Assembly: GCA_026389265.1 (NCBI GenBank)
Contig: JAPLIE010000066.1
Coordinates: 1 to 35,107, forward strand
DNA: 35,107 nucleotides
Origin: Cyanobacteriota bacterium
Lineage (GTDB): Bacteria; Cyanobacteriota; Cyanobacteriia; PCC-6307; Cyanobiaceae
Reading direction: 5' to 3'
The notes under the pieces: model-generated
Databases searched by the model: none
What the model was told of the DNA's origin: nothing
The model's input: the letters and a program-made list of their open reading frames with translations, nothing else
Part shown: one piece after another, positions 17,601 to 25,106 of the stretch
Layout of the letters: each line of letters begins with the position of its first letter
Position numbering within the stretch: position 1 is the first letter of the stretch
Position numbers and translations under genes: made by a program

Positions 17601-19574
17601 GATCGTGCGGCCCGTTTCCTGTTGCCGCAGCTCCAGATACTTCAGGGCCAGCTGGTTGATCACCTCATTGAGGTAGGCCGCCGATCCCAGCGCCATCTCG
17701 CAAACCTTCAACCTCAGAATGTCATCCGCTGATTTACCGGGGAGCAACTCCTTGAGGGCGTACTTGATCTGGCAGCGGGTGAGTGATTCTGGGGTGTAGT
17801 AGCTGGCACTCTTGATTCGATCACGCCCCGCCAGGCGATAAATGAAACTACCGGCCGGGTAGAGCTTTGCGCCGGTGCGATCCGCATTGGGAACGATCTC
17901 TTCCGCTTTCACATTCTTCAGCTGAGCGGCACTTACGAAGTGACCCACCTCCAGTTCATCGTGAGCCTGGCCCCTGGCCTCGATGCCGCCTGCCTCCTCA
18001 TCGTCAGGCTCCAGCTCCTCCTCAAAACCATCGCCATCTTCTGTTGCCGATGCGCCGGTTTTCTTGGGAGCCGGCTGCACTTCGAAGAGATCCTCCTCGG
18101 CGAAGAAGCCACGGAAGCTCAGCAGGGCCTCATACACCGCCCCCAGTTGGTTGATGCCCAGCTGGGCATAGCTCACACGACCCCGGCGTTTGCCTGGCTT
18201 GGCGCGGGTCAGCGACATCAGCTCGATCACCTCCCGCAGCACCCCATTGCGGAAGCGCACCCGTGCCTTGGTGATCGCACCCCCCAGCAGCGGCATGAGC
18301 CGCGGCTCGAACAGATGACTTTTCAGCGGTGTGATCCGGAAGCTGTTGTAATAACCATCTTCTCCCTCCAGCTCGCCGATCGTGCCCTGCAGCTGTACCT
18401 CCTCTCGCTTGGGATAGCCCTCCCAGATCATCCGGAACAGCCGCTCCAGAGAGTCATGGATGTAGGTGCTGTCGCGTTCCTCCTCACCAATCAGCTGCAC
18501 ATGCTCCATCTCGCGCAGGCGCTCCAGGCTGTAGCCCTGCCGATACACCTCAGAGCCCACCGGGATGTAGTTCAGCTCAGGCCGGGCCTCGATGTAAAAC
18601 AGGAACAGCAGCCGGTACATGAAGCGCAGGCACTCATCGGTGAGCTGTTTGGCATCGATCAGCTGGAAGGCGGCATCTTTCTGCTTGTAGCGGATGTGCC
18701 ACACGGCCTCATTGCCAAGCAGCTCGATCGAGCGCCGCAGCGCGTACTTCAGGTCGGTGCTCACCTCATAGGCATGCTTGTGGCTGTTCTCATCCAGCGT
18801 GTCCAGTAGCGCCGTTCCCCCATCGCTGGGGCAGGTGTGCTCACGATGCAGCAGGGTGGCGGCCGCCAGCAGGGCATCGGCGCTGCGCTCTCCGAACAGG
18901 GTCTTGAGCTCAAAACGCAGCAGCCGGGAGGCCTGCCACTTCTGTCGATCGATCAGCAGCAGCTGATCACGGCTCACTAGCAGCAGCCAACGGGGTGGTG
19001 TGTCCTGGGCGAACACCCGCCCATTGATCAGCTGCTCCCAGGTTTCGCCCTCCAGCACCCTGCCCACACTCGGGTCCTGGATCTGCTGGCCCGAGATCGG
19101 CAAGGCCAGCGGATCGGGGTTTGTGTTCTCGTCTGCGGCGCTATCGGGGTTGAAGGCCTCCAACACCCACAGCAGCGGGGCACCATCGGGTCCTTCCACC
19201 GCAGCCAGCACCGGAATCTGATGGGGATGATCGGCGATCAGCACTACCTTTGGCGCCGGGCTCCAGCCGTAGCCGAGTGCAGCCAGCAGGGGCCGGAAGA
19301 ACAGCTCCCGTTGCAGGGTCAGCCGCCCAGACGCCGGCAACCCCTGCTCCTGTTCGCAGAGGTTCAGCCACGGGCGGCGCAACGCGGCAAAGGCCTTCTC
19401 CGGAGTTGTTCCAAGCTTGTCAGACCCATCTGTGGCACTGGCTTCGCCGGCGCACTGCTGTTTCCAGCGCGCCTGCACCGCCTTGATGTCGTTTCGAAAG
19501 ATCGACTCCAAATAGTGGTCGGAGTAGAACTCCTGCTCATTGCGGATGCCTAGCAAAACCGTCGCTGCCTGCAT
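14634..19574 (-). CDS. Large Eco57I/DrmMI-like N6-adenine DNA methyltransferase
   Basis: A 1646-aa protein. It opens with RNEQEFYSDHYL (11-22), seen in large defence methylases. Residues about 85-240 resemble the N-terminal region of type IIG/ISP enzymes, but the spot where an E-x-K nuclease motif would fall reads WVLEAF. An acidic linker lies near 500-540. SAM motif I is the atypical CEMALGSAAYLNE (625-637), after ASYYTP. Catalytic NPPW is at 1008-1011. Downstream, about 1075-1461 should hold the target-recognition region and is encoded by DNA of much lower GC. In class 1 DISARM, DrmMI methylates host DNA to mark self; that role is inferred here. The start is 1 nt from the drmD stop. Confidence 0.85.
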   Translation of the reverse strand: MQAATVLLGIRNEQEFYSDHYLESIFRNDIKAVQARWKQQCAGEASATDGSDKLGTTPEKAFAALRRPWLNLCEQEQGLPASGRLTLQRELFFRPLLAALGYGWSPAPKVVLIADHPHQIPVLAAVEGPDGAPLLWVLEAFNPDSAADENTNPDPLALPISGQQIQDPSVGRVLEGETWEQLINGRVFAQDTPPRWLLLVSRDQLLLIDRQKWQASRLLRFELKTLFGERSADALLAAATLLHREHTCPSDGGTALLDTLDENSHKHAYEVSTDLKYALRRSIELLGNEAVWHIRYKQKDAAFQLIDAKQLTDECLRFMYRLLFLFYIEARPELNYIPVGSEVYRQGYSLERLREMEHVQLIGEEERDSTYIHDSLERLFRMIWEGYPKREEVQLQGTIGELEGEDGYYNSFRITPLKSHLFEPRLMPLLGGAITKARVRFRNGVLREVIELMSLTRAKPGKRRGRVSYAQLGINQLGAVYEALLSFRGFFAEEDLFEVQPAPKKTGASATEDGDGFEEELEPDDEEAGGIEARGQAHDELEVGHFVSAAQLKNVKAEEIVPNADRTGAKLYPAGSFIYRLAGRDRIKSASYYTPESLTRCQIKYALKELLPGKSADDILRLKVCEMALGSAAYLNEVINQLALKYLELRQQETGRTIPHEKFANELQKVKMRLADRNVFGVDLNPVAIELAEVSLWLNSIYQPEQGRAFVPWFGQQLICGNSLVGARRQIVRLHQLPEEGKKGKPAKLWHEQAPQELAWEEELPDDAIFHFLLPDPGMALKADKVIKALVPQEVETIKQWQKRFAVAPFSPQELRRLQRLSRIADGLMRAWAEQLAQIRERTTDPLPVWGEPQAEAGLEWKPLSLKDRIQAQEVAGVGIANANARLRLKLAMDYWCALWFWPLEQAALLPSREEWLNDLSCVLGDIESVLDGEEEQLQLLPDTQPKQLAVDFNDRHGYVNKAKLLEEIERLRAVEAITARIRPLHWDLEFADLLGGPDGGFDLIVGNPPWLKVEWEEKGVIGDADPMVLIRKVSASELVQRRADAFKAYPNLKDAYLEEYAGQVGSKAFLNALQNYPLLEGSKANLYKCFLPQAWRLNSTRGVCGFLHPEGVYDDAKGGILRQSLYKKLALHCQFQNELSLFPEVDHHVKYSINIYGQERQGVQQHSFLSIANLFAASTLDGCFQSADRLDLPGIKDLNGRWELRGHPSRVINVNMESLGLFASLYDEPGTPFNAARLPVLHSEQLLSVLKKIADFPDRHDLVSLDSSVMWIEHERQKDGTIKRGSEFPSSPEGLVLSGPCIYICTPLYKTPRQACVLNSDYDCLDLLSIADNYLPRGSNQVLLDRAEYRARSPITKWKSLLLDEYRIIARKMLSQTGERTLISAVITPGIAHIDTCYSIGFKSLSALNSFCLFSSSLIGDFYLRSTGKSNLSIDIFRLFPLMATGSSSLSRIVVLNCLTSLYAKLWTECWDHSFSQQRWSKDDSRLPNSFFTNLTPTWQRECALRTDFMRRQALVEIDVLVAQALGLSLEELITIYRVQFPVMQQYERDTWYDQNGRIVFTASKGLTGVGFPRKGTGRGAARTTGWEDIQHETIGTFTRTILDDTLPGGPVERTISYEAPWSLCDRVEDYRAAWEFFERAEVAT
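15190..16350. other. Low-GC block inside the methyltransferase gene
   Basis: Counted 60-base lines give about 45% GC at 15241, 45% at 15301, 40% at 15901 and 47% at 16081, against 67% at 17281 in the same gene. The frame stays open across the block, so this is a coding change of composition, not an inserted element. It maps to residues about 1075-1461, beyond NPPW, where such enzymes carry their DNA-specificity domain. Confidence 0.7.
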
Positions 19575-19575
19575 C

Positions 19576-22497
19576 TCAGGCCTCTCCAGCCGCGCTGGCG
19601 GCAGGCCGATGCAGCACGGCCACCAGCTTGAGATAGGCGGTCTCTTCGGTGGTCATCACGTCGTTCACGAAGCGTTGGTGGCTGTCGAAAAGTTGCTCCA
19701 CCCGTTGCTCGCCCTGGCGCAACTTCTCGGCTTTCACCGCGAGCACGCTGCCGTCCTGCTCGAAGCTCAGCTGCAGGTGCCTCACCTGCTTATCACGCAG
19801 CCGCTGCAGCCGCTCGCCCTGCTCCACCAGCAGCGGCTGCATGCGATCAAGCCAGTCCTGCCGCTTTTCAAGCAGGTAGCGGTGGGCCGCGTCGACGGCC
19901 TGCCTGCGCTGCAGGTTGAGGCTCTCAGGAACTTCGTGCTGGGGATTGGCATAGGAGTGCAAGCCCAGCTGCAACCGCTTCGCGACGGCCCCGAAGGTCT
20001 CCACCCCCTCCACCTTCAAACCGGTACCGAGGAAACGAACCGCGACCCACTCCTGCACCACGGGCTGACCGGAGCGGTTGGGGATCGTGCCCTGCAGCAC
20101 CATCACAGTTTCCCCCGGTTCCAGGCCCTCATTGAGCACCAGCACCGGCGCCTGGTGCCTCGAGAAACTCACCATCCCACGATCCACCAACCAATCCACC
20201 ACCGGATGCAACTCCCACAGGTATTCGAGGCGGGGCCAATCCTCATCACGGCGGCGCATCAACTCCAGCTCCTTCTTCAAATCCTCCGTTCGGGTGGAGA
20301 GCACCAACGGCTTGGCCTTCTGGGGCCTCAACTCCCTGGGATAACGCTCGTAGCGGCGGTGCAGATCAGCCGGCGGGGTGATCTCCAGCCGTTCCAGCTC
20401 CGGGTAGTCCTTCAGCTGGATCGGGCTACCACGATCGGCGGCCTTCTCCGCCACGGCTCCCAGGGCCGTGGTCACATAGCTCCACAGATCAGGAAACAGT
20501 GAAGACATCGCGGCGCGCTCCACCACCGGTAGAGCTGCCTCTGGCTCCACTGAGCTGCCCATCAACTGGCCGTAAAGCTCTGCGATCAGCCCGCCAGCAG
20601 CACCGGCCAGAAAGGGGGCTGCGTTCGCATCGAGCTGCTCCTCGAAGGCCTCGGCATCGCCTGCCTCGATCGCCAGCGCCGTTACGGCCTCCTCCCCCTC
20701 CGCCTCGTAGCACTTCATGAACACCGACGGATCGCCGATGTTCTTCTGGGCCTGCTCGTCCTTGCGGATCAGCACCTTGAGGATGCGCTCCACGTCGCCC
20801 ATGCCTTCTGCCCGCGAGCGGGTGAGCAGATACCGGATCAACGGCTGATGGCTCTGGCCATAGCGATCGATTCGGCCATTGCGCTGCTGCAGCGTCATCA
20901 ACGACCAGGGGATGTCGAAGTGGAGGAGGCGATGGCTCAGGTAGTGGAGGTTCAGACCCTCAGACGCCACTTCGGTGGCCACCAACACGCGAATGGGATC
21001 CCCCTCCTGACCAAAGCGCTCCACGACCTCCGTCAATTCCTTGTCCACCATGCCTCCATCGAGCCGCTGGACCGCCGCCGCTGGAAGCCCCAGGTCATTG
21101 CTAAGGTGCTGCATCAGAAACCGCTGGGTTTCCCGCCGCCCCGTGAAGATCACGAGGCGATCCGCCGGGTTCTTGCCTCGCCAGCTCCAGTCGCTGCGGA
21201 GCAGGTCGAGCAGTCGCTGGTACTTGGCGAAGTCAGCAGCACCTATCGGCTCCAGGAGTGGGATGAGATCGGCCAGGGCCGCTTCGTCCCTTGCCGATGG
21301 TGTTGTGTTCTTCCGGATGGTCTTCAGGCGGTTGCGCACCGTTTCCAGGCAAGCCATCGGGCTGGAAAGCATCGCCTTCTGGAGGGTGGTGCGAAACAGC
21401 TGACCGGCCTGGGCCTTGCTGTCGGCATCGGGCAGCTTCAACTCCTTCAGAGCCGAAAACACCTTCTCCTCGGCAGGGCTGGCCGCACATTCCACGTTGG
21501 CAGCATCACGCTCGGGCACGCCTTGGGCCGCTCGCATCTGGCCAATCACGTCCTTGCGGAAGCGTCGGACGTAGAGATCGCGGATGTCATCAGGTCCGTA
21601 ATTGCTCCGATCGGCGATCGCCGTCGGATCGAGCATGTTCATCAGGCTGGCGAAACTCTCCGGCTTGCCGTCATGCGGCGTGGCCGAAAGCAAGATGAGC
21701 GTTTCGGAGCGGGTGGCCAGCCGGTCGGCGAGGCGTGCCCTCTGACTCTTCTGAACACCCACGCCGCGTTCAGCCACGTTCTGGCATTCATCGATCACGA
21801 TGATGTCCCAGTGCGCCTGCTCCAGATAGGTCCTGTACTCGCGGTCGTTCTTAAGCGTGTCCACCGACACGATCGACTTGTCGAAGTGATGAAACGGGTT
21901 CTGCCGGGATGGAATCTGCTCGCGGATCCGCTGGATCCCCACCGAATCGAGCCGCACCAGGGGGATTGAGAAACGGGTCCAGAACTCCTTCTGGAACTGC
22001 ACCAGCATGCTCTTGGTGGTGACCACCAGGATTCGGCGCCCGCGACCCCGGCGGATCAGCTCGCAGCAAAGGACTCCACACTCCAGCGTCTTGCCCAGCC
22101 CGACCGAATCAGCGATCAGCAGCCGCTGCCGCGGCATTGCTAGCGCCTTGGCGGCAGGCTGTAGCTGATAGTCCATGACGTCCATGGCCGCCCGGTGGCC
22201 CACCACCAGCTCGGAGCCAGTGGGAACCGTTCGGCGCAGGTGGGCCTCTAGGAACAAGAGGCTGTCGCGGTAGTTGGGCGAGGGGTCGCCGACCAGCTCT
22301 GTGTCCTCTGGCTGCAGCACCTTCAGGTCGGGCTCGAGATCCTCCAAAAACAGAGCGTTCTGCTCCTGCAGGAAGGGGGACACGCCGACCACATCCAGCA
22401 GTCGTTGACCCTCCCGGGTGGGGAGCACATTCCGCACCATCCATTCGGCGTCGCGGCACTGGATCCGAGCCCCAGGGGCAATCATGGCTTTAGGCAT
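19576..22497 (-). CDS. drmD: DISARM-type SNF2-like helicase DrmD
   Basis: A 973-aa SF2/SNF2 ATPase and first gene of the operon. A 120-residue N-terminal region (with GHRAAMDVMDYQL at 100-112) precedes Walker A DSVGLGKT (130-137). Motif II is IDECQN (235-240, DECQ in place of DEAH), then LSATPHDGKP near 265-275. Motifs V and VI are TEVASEGLNLH and QQRNGRIDRYGQ. The N-terminal layout and motif wording match what I know of DrmD, the helicase defining class 1 DISARM. It probably moves along invading DNA and works with the methylase and DUF1998 helicase. The ATG at 22495-22497 is used; an in-frame Met four codons on is possible. The C-terminal half is rich in charged helices. Confidence 0.83.
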   Translation of the reverse strand: MPKAMIAPGARIQCRDAEWMVRNVLPTREGQRLLDVVGVSPFLQEQNALFLEDLEPDLKVLQPEDTELVGDPSPNYRDSLLFLEAHLRRTVPTGSELVVGHRAAMDVMDYQLQPAAKALAMPRQRLLIADSVGLGKTLECGVLCCELIRRGRGRRILVVTTKSMLVQFQKEFWTRFSIPLVRLDSVGIQRIREQIPSRQNPFHHFDKSIVSVDTLKNDREYRTYLEQAHWDIIVIDECQNVAERGVGVQKSQRARLADRLATRSETLILLSATPHDGKPESFASLMNMLDPTAIADRSNYGPDDIRDLYVRRFRKDVIGQMRAAQGVPERDAANVECAASPAEEKVFSALKELKLPDADSKAQAGQLFRTTLQKAMLSSPMACLETVRNRLKTIRKNTTPSARDEAALADLIPLLEPIGAADFAKYQRLLDLLRSDWSWRGKNPADRLVIFTGRRETQRFLMQHLSNDLGLPAAAVQRLDGGMVDKELTEVVERFGQEGDPIRVLVATEVASEGLNLHYLSHRLLHFDIPWSLMTLQQRNGRIDRYGQSHQPLIRYLLTRSRAEGMGDVERILKVLIRKDEQAQKNIGDPSVFMKCYEAEGEEAVTALAIEAGDAEAFEEQLDANAAPFLAGAAGGLIAELYGQLMGSSVEPEAALPVVERAAMSSLFPDLWSYVTTALGAVAEKAADRGSPIQLKDYPELERLEITPPADLHRRYERYPRELRPQKAKPLVLSTRTEDLKKELELMRRRDEDWPRLEYLWELHPVVDWLVDRGMVSFSRHQAPVLVLNEGLEPGETVMVLQGTIPNRSGQPVVQEWVAVRFLGTGLKVEGVETFGAVAKRLQLGLHSYANPQHEVPESLNLQRRQAVDAAHRYLLEKRQDWLDRMQPLLVEQGERLQRLRDKQVRHLQLSFEQDGSVLAVKAEKLRQGEQRVEQLFDSHQRFVNDVMTTEETAYLKLVAVLHRPAASAAGEA

Positions 22498-22818
22498 GGG
22501 TGCTCATCCCCGCCGTCCTCCCTTTACCAGCCTCAACAGACCCATGCACGGCCACCTCAGATTGAGGACCTTGAGGTCGGATCATTAAAAGAGTGCTCAG
22601 TAGTTGCCATGCACTGTCGAGCCCCTTCACAGGCAGGAGCGCTCCGTTCATGCGAAGAACCAGGCGAGCACTGGGAACACGAACGCCAGGGAGACCACTT
22701 GCGGGCAGTTTGAACGGGCCGCGGCCGAATTGGGGGTATCTCAAAGAGGAATCACTGCAGCACGGGCAAGAAGAGGCAGGATCTGCCTACCCCTTGGCTG
22801 CTGAGCCGGTGCGGTCCC
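22498..22818. promoter_or_regulatory. Divergent intergenic region driving the defence operon
   Basis: This 321-base gap separates drmD from the DUF4236 gene. On the minus strand a weak promoter can be drawn: -35 TGGCAA (22609-22604), 16 bases, -10 TAATGA (22587-22582). Between it and drmD lie spaced half-sites: CCTCA (22555-22559), TGAGG (22563-22567) and TGAGG (22572-22576), with GACCT-TG-AGGTC (22567-22578) overlapping. They could bind a repressor controlling the operon. No plus-strand promoter stands out. Confidence 0.35.
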
Positions 22819-23421
22819 ATGCCCTTCCGCTTTCGCCGCAGCGCCCGATTCGGCCCCCTGCGCTTCAACTTCGCCAAGAGCGGCCTCAGCTCGATCTCCC
22901 TGGGCGGCCCTGGAGCGTCCTTCAACATCCCGATCAGTCGCTCAGGTGCGCCCCGCACCACCGTGGGCTTGCCCGGCACGGGGCTGAGCTGGAGCGTTGA
23001 ACACAGCCCTGAGGCGAATCAACCAGCCCCGGCGCGCCTCCCCGCTGGCCCGGCGGAGGGCCTTCCCAACAGCCGCCGCTTCCGCCCCGGCCAGCTCGAC
23101 GTCTTCAAGCAGGGGTGCTTGGGCGTGCTGCAGGAGAAGCTGTTTGCGCCCGGATCCCAAGGCCAGCTGCTCTGGGAGCTGAACCTGATCACCCGCCTGC
23201 TGGCGGATCCCGCCATTGGCAGTCGGACGCAGGGCCTTCTGGCCGTGATCGAAACGCCAGAGGCGATGGAGGGCTACCTGATGCGTGCCCAGAGCCAGGA
23301 CGATGCCAAACGCCGTGCGCACCGTTGTGTCGAGGCAGCCCAGGAAGCGGCACGGCTGGTGAATGCCCGGAGCTGGCTGAAGACTGCAGATCTGCCGCTC
23401 CCTCCGCCCCCTCAGGCATAA
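22819..23421 (+). CDS. DUF4236 domain protein
   Basis: A 200-aa protein whose first 55 residues are a clear DUF4236 domain: MPFRFRRSARFGPLRFNF at the start, FAKSGLSSISLGGPGASFNI next, and TTVGLPGTGLSW at its end. DUF4236 is a small beta-rich domain of unknown function found at protein N-termini in many bacteria and phages. The rest (about 85-185) is helical, with charged heptad-like stretches, and ends in a Pro-rich tail. The gene diverges from drmD. No strong ribosome-binding site is seen; the Met is chosen because it opens the domain exactly. A link to the defence operon is possible but unsupported. Confidence 0.8.
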   Translation: MPFRFRRSARFGPLRFNFAKSGLSSISLGGPGASFNIPISRSGAPRTTVGLPGTGLSWSVEHSPEANQPAPARLPAGPAEGLPNSRRFRPGQLDVFKQGCLGVLQEKLFAPGSQGQLLWELNLITRLLADPAIGSRTQGLLAVIETPEAMEGYLMRAQSQDDAKRRAHRCVEAAQEAARLVNARSWLKTADLPLPPPPQA

Positions 23422-23458
23422 ACCCCTATTGCCCTGGCCGGCAGGCCGTTCGATCGTT

Positions 23459-23477
23459 CTCCTATCGGATTAGGAGG
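23459..23477 (+). promoter_or_regulatory. Hairpin enclosing a consensus Shine-Dalgarno
   Basis: CTCCTA (23459-23464) pairs perfectly with TAGGAG (23471-23476) around a 6-nt loop. TAGGAGG (23471-23477) is a full-strength ribosome-binding site, 7 bases before an ATG at 23485 and 11 before an ATG at 23489. The site is therefore hidden in a stem. The first ATG opens a 13-codon frame (MDDTPPGQASGAR, stop 23524-23526). The second is in frame with the 23774 gene. Confidence 0.5.
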
Positions 23478-23728
23478 CCCTTTGATGGATGACACTCCCC
23501 CGGGTCAGGCGTCAGGAGCGCGCTGACGATCCGGCCCCTGCTCCAACACTCTCATCGGATCTCTGGCTTCCCTGGCGTGTGACACCGCTGTGTGTGTGCT
23601 CCGCCGCCGTCCATTGCACCGTTAACGGCCTCGCCTCAGGTGCCCCGGACCCAACGGGAAGTCCCACTGGAACCCTGGCCCCAGGTGCCAGCGTCAGCAG
23701 CTCCGCCCCACCAACCAGAATCCTTCAG

Positions 23729-23757
23729 AGCCCGGTGGCCTCGTCACCGGGCTTTGT
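23729..23757 (+). terminator. GC-rich hairpin, possible terminator or attenuator
   Basis: AGCCCGGTG (23729-23737) and CACCGGGCT (23745-23753) form a 9-bp perfect stem with a 7-nt loop, followed by a short T-rich run (TTGTC). The weak T tract makes termination partial at best. It lies 16 bases before the ATG at 23774, and the rest of 23422-23773 shows nothing else I recognise. Confidence 0.5.
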
Positions 23758-23773
23758 CGTGATCCCCTGTTCC

Positions 23774-24472
23774 ATGGCTGACCTCGCCCGGACCCACCAG
23801 GCCCTCGCTGAGGACTACCGCTGGCATTTGCAGATCGCCGCCGGCAAGCTGCTCGCCCTACGCAACTGGTCGTTGGAGGCCACGGTGGCGTTGATCCACA
23901 CCCAGACCCAGGGCATCACGATCGGTCCGGTGAGGAGCATTCCCCTATGGCTGGATCACCTCCCACCGGAGCTGGATGCCTTTGTAAGGCTGCAGGTGCA
24001 GGCGTTGCTGCGCACGGCGATCGAGACCAGTGGCGATGGCCTCCACACCCTGGCGCTGCTGCAGTGGGATGGCGGCAGTGGCGCCACCGTGCTGGTGGCT
24101 GCGGGCCGACTCAACCAGCAGGGGCTCGCCGCGGAGCAGGAGCTGCTGCTGGGGGTGGAGATGGCCGGCGCTCTGGGTCATCTCGCCCTCGGGCTTTGCG
24201 CCAGCGAGCAGCCGGAGGCCCTGCCCCTCACCTCAGGCCCCGCTGCATCCCCCAGCAGCAAGGCCACGGCGGCGTTGCTGTGTCCGGTGGGATGCGGCAC
24301 CCGCACCCGTCAGCGCGCCCTGCTGCTCAGCCTCTACGACAAACGAGCAGAGCAAGTGCCGGCAGCCGTTCAGTCCCCGGAACGCGAAAAGGAGCTGCTG
24401 CTGCTTGCCCGCCGGCTGGGGGAGCTGCTGGCTGATGACGGCCCTGACGCAGGCCATGGCAAGAGTCAGTGA
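23774..24472 (+). CDS. Hypothetical protein opening the phage-like cassette
   Basis: A 232-aa protein, not recognised. It starts MADLARTHQALAEDYRWHL and is helical at the N-terminus. The middle is Ala/Leu/Gly-rich, and the tail has alternating charged residues. An in-frame extension to the ATG at 23489 would add 95 low-complexity residues and use the strong TAGGAGG site. I prefer 23774 because the extension has no protein-like pattern and spans a terminator-like hairpin, but this is unresolved. It is followed after 18 bases by the collagen-like small gene on the same strand, so it is probably part of the same transcription unit as the virion-like genes. Confidence 0.65.
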   Translation: MADLARTHQALAEDYRWHLQIAAGKLLALRNWSLEATVALIHTQTQGITIGPVRSIPLWLDHLPPELDAFVRLQVQALLRTAIETSGDGLHTLALLQWDGGSGATVLVAAGRLNQQGLAAEQELLLGVEMAGALGHLALGLCASEQPEALPLTSGPAASPSSKATAALLCPVGCGTRTRQRALLLSLYDKRAEQVPAAVQSPEREKELLLLARRLGELLADDGPDAGHGKSQ

Positions 24473-24490
24473 TCGCCGCTTCTCGCTGCC

Positions 24491-24781
24491 GTGGCCCTGT
24501 TCTGGACGCAACTGGCCTCCCTGCTCGGCCCTCCAGGCCAGATCGGACCGCCGGGACCCCAGGGCGTAGGCGTGCCGGCCGGGGGCAGCACCGGCCAGCT
24601 CCTGCGCAAACGCAGCGCCGCGGACCACGACAGCGAATGGGCCACGACCCCGGCTGCTGATCCCCTCTTCATTCAAGGGAGCGCACCGAGCGCCCAACAA
24701 CTGGCGGGCGCCAGCCGTTACCAGTGGTGGGACACCAGCGGCGGGGCCCTCACCCTCTACATCGAGGACGGGGTGAACTGA
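24491..24781 (+). CDS. Small collagen-like virion-type protein
   Basis: A 96-aa protein starting at GTG. Residues 13-27 are collagen-like (GPPGQIGPPGPQG), followed by a linker with GGSTGQLLRKRSAADHDSEW, a phrase typical of phage tail-fibre proteins that introduces a trimeric or glycine-rich segment. The end reads YQWWDTSGGALTLYIEDG, also common in cyanophage and prophage fibres. The stop TGA shares one base with the next ATG (TGATG), showing coupling. Very likely a structural tip or adaptor protein. Confidence 0.7.
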   Translation: MALFWTQLASLLGPPGQIGPPGPQGVGVPAGGSTGQLLRKRSAADHDSEWATTPAADPLFIQGSAPSAQQLAGASRYQWWDTSGGALTLYIEDGVN

Positions 24782-25095
24782 TGGCCCTACGCAATGCTTT
24801 TGAGGACCTCGCCCTGGAGAGCACGCTGCAGGCCCTGCGGCTCGCGGTTGCTGCTCTGACCCGCACCATCGGCTTGATGACGCCCGATACGGCCGGCCGC
24901 ATGCGCGTGATGCTGGAGTCGGCGCCTGCGGTTGTGCCGGCCAGCCAATCCGGCACTTGGAACCTCAGCACCATCACCACCTGCTCCACCCTCACCAACC
25001 AGAGCCAGGTGGGCGGCTACAGCGCCAACGATCAGATCCCTGCCCTGATGCACCTCTCCGCCGATTCCCTTCGGCGGAACATCACCGTGAGCTGA
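24781..25095 (+). CDS. Small phage-structural-like protein
   Basis: A 104-aa protein beginning MALRNAFEDLALESTLQAL. A helical N-terminal half precedes a beta-rich part (SQSGTWNLSTITTCSTLTNQSQ), and the end reads LMHLSADSLRRNITVS. This layout, with the GxMRVxLE...GTWNLSTIT wording, occurs in short proteins of phage tail and prophage appendage clusters. The start overlaps the preceding stop by one base. It is followed 11 bases later by the propeller protein. I do not know its exact role; an adaptor or assembly function is a guess. Confidence 0.7.
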   Translation: MALRNAFEDLALESTLQALRLAVAALTRTIGLMTPDTAGRMRVMLESAPAVVPASQSGTWNLSTITTCSTLTNQSQVGGYSANDQIPALMHLSADSLRRNITVS

Positions 25096-25106
25096 GGTGA
25101 ACTGAG

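Noticed and set aside
3023-22497. Canonical DISARM, BREX, Druantia or 7-deazapurine (Dpd) system
   Set aside because: No PLD DrmC or separate DrmA/DrmB; no BrxC, PglZ or BrxL; no DruA-D; no DpdA-type transglycosylase. Only part of each set is present, so an exact label is not justified.
22490-22744. 84-codon minus-strand frame overlapping the drmD start, possible small upstream operon gene
   Set aside because: It starts at TTG with no ribosome-binding site, spans the probable promoter and half-sites, and has no recognisable pattern.
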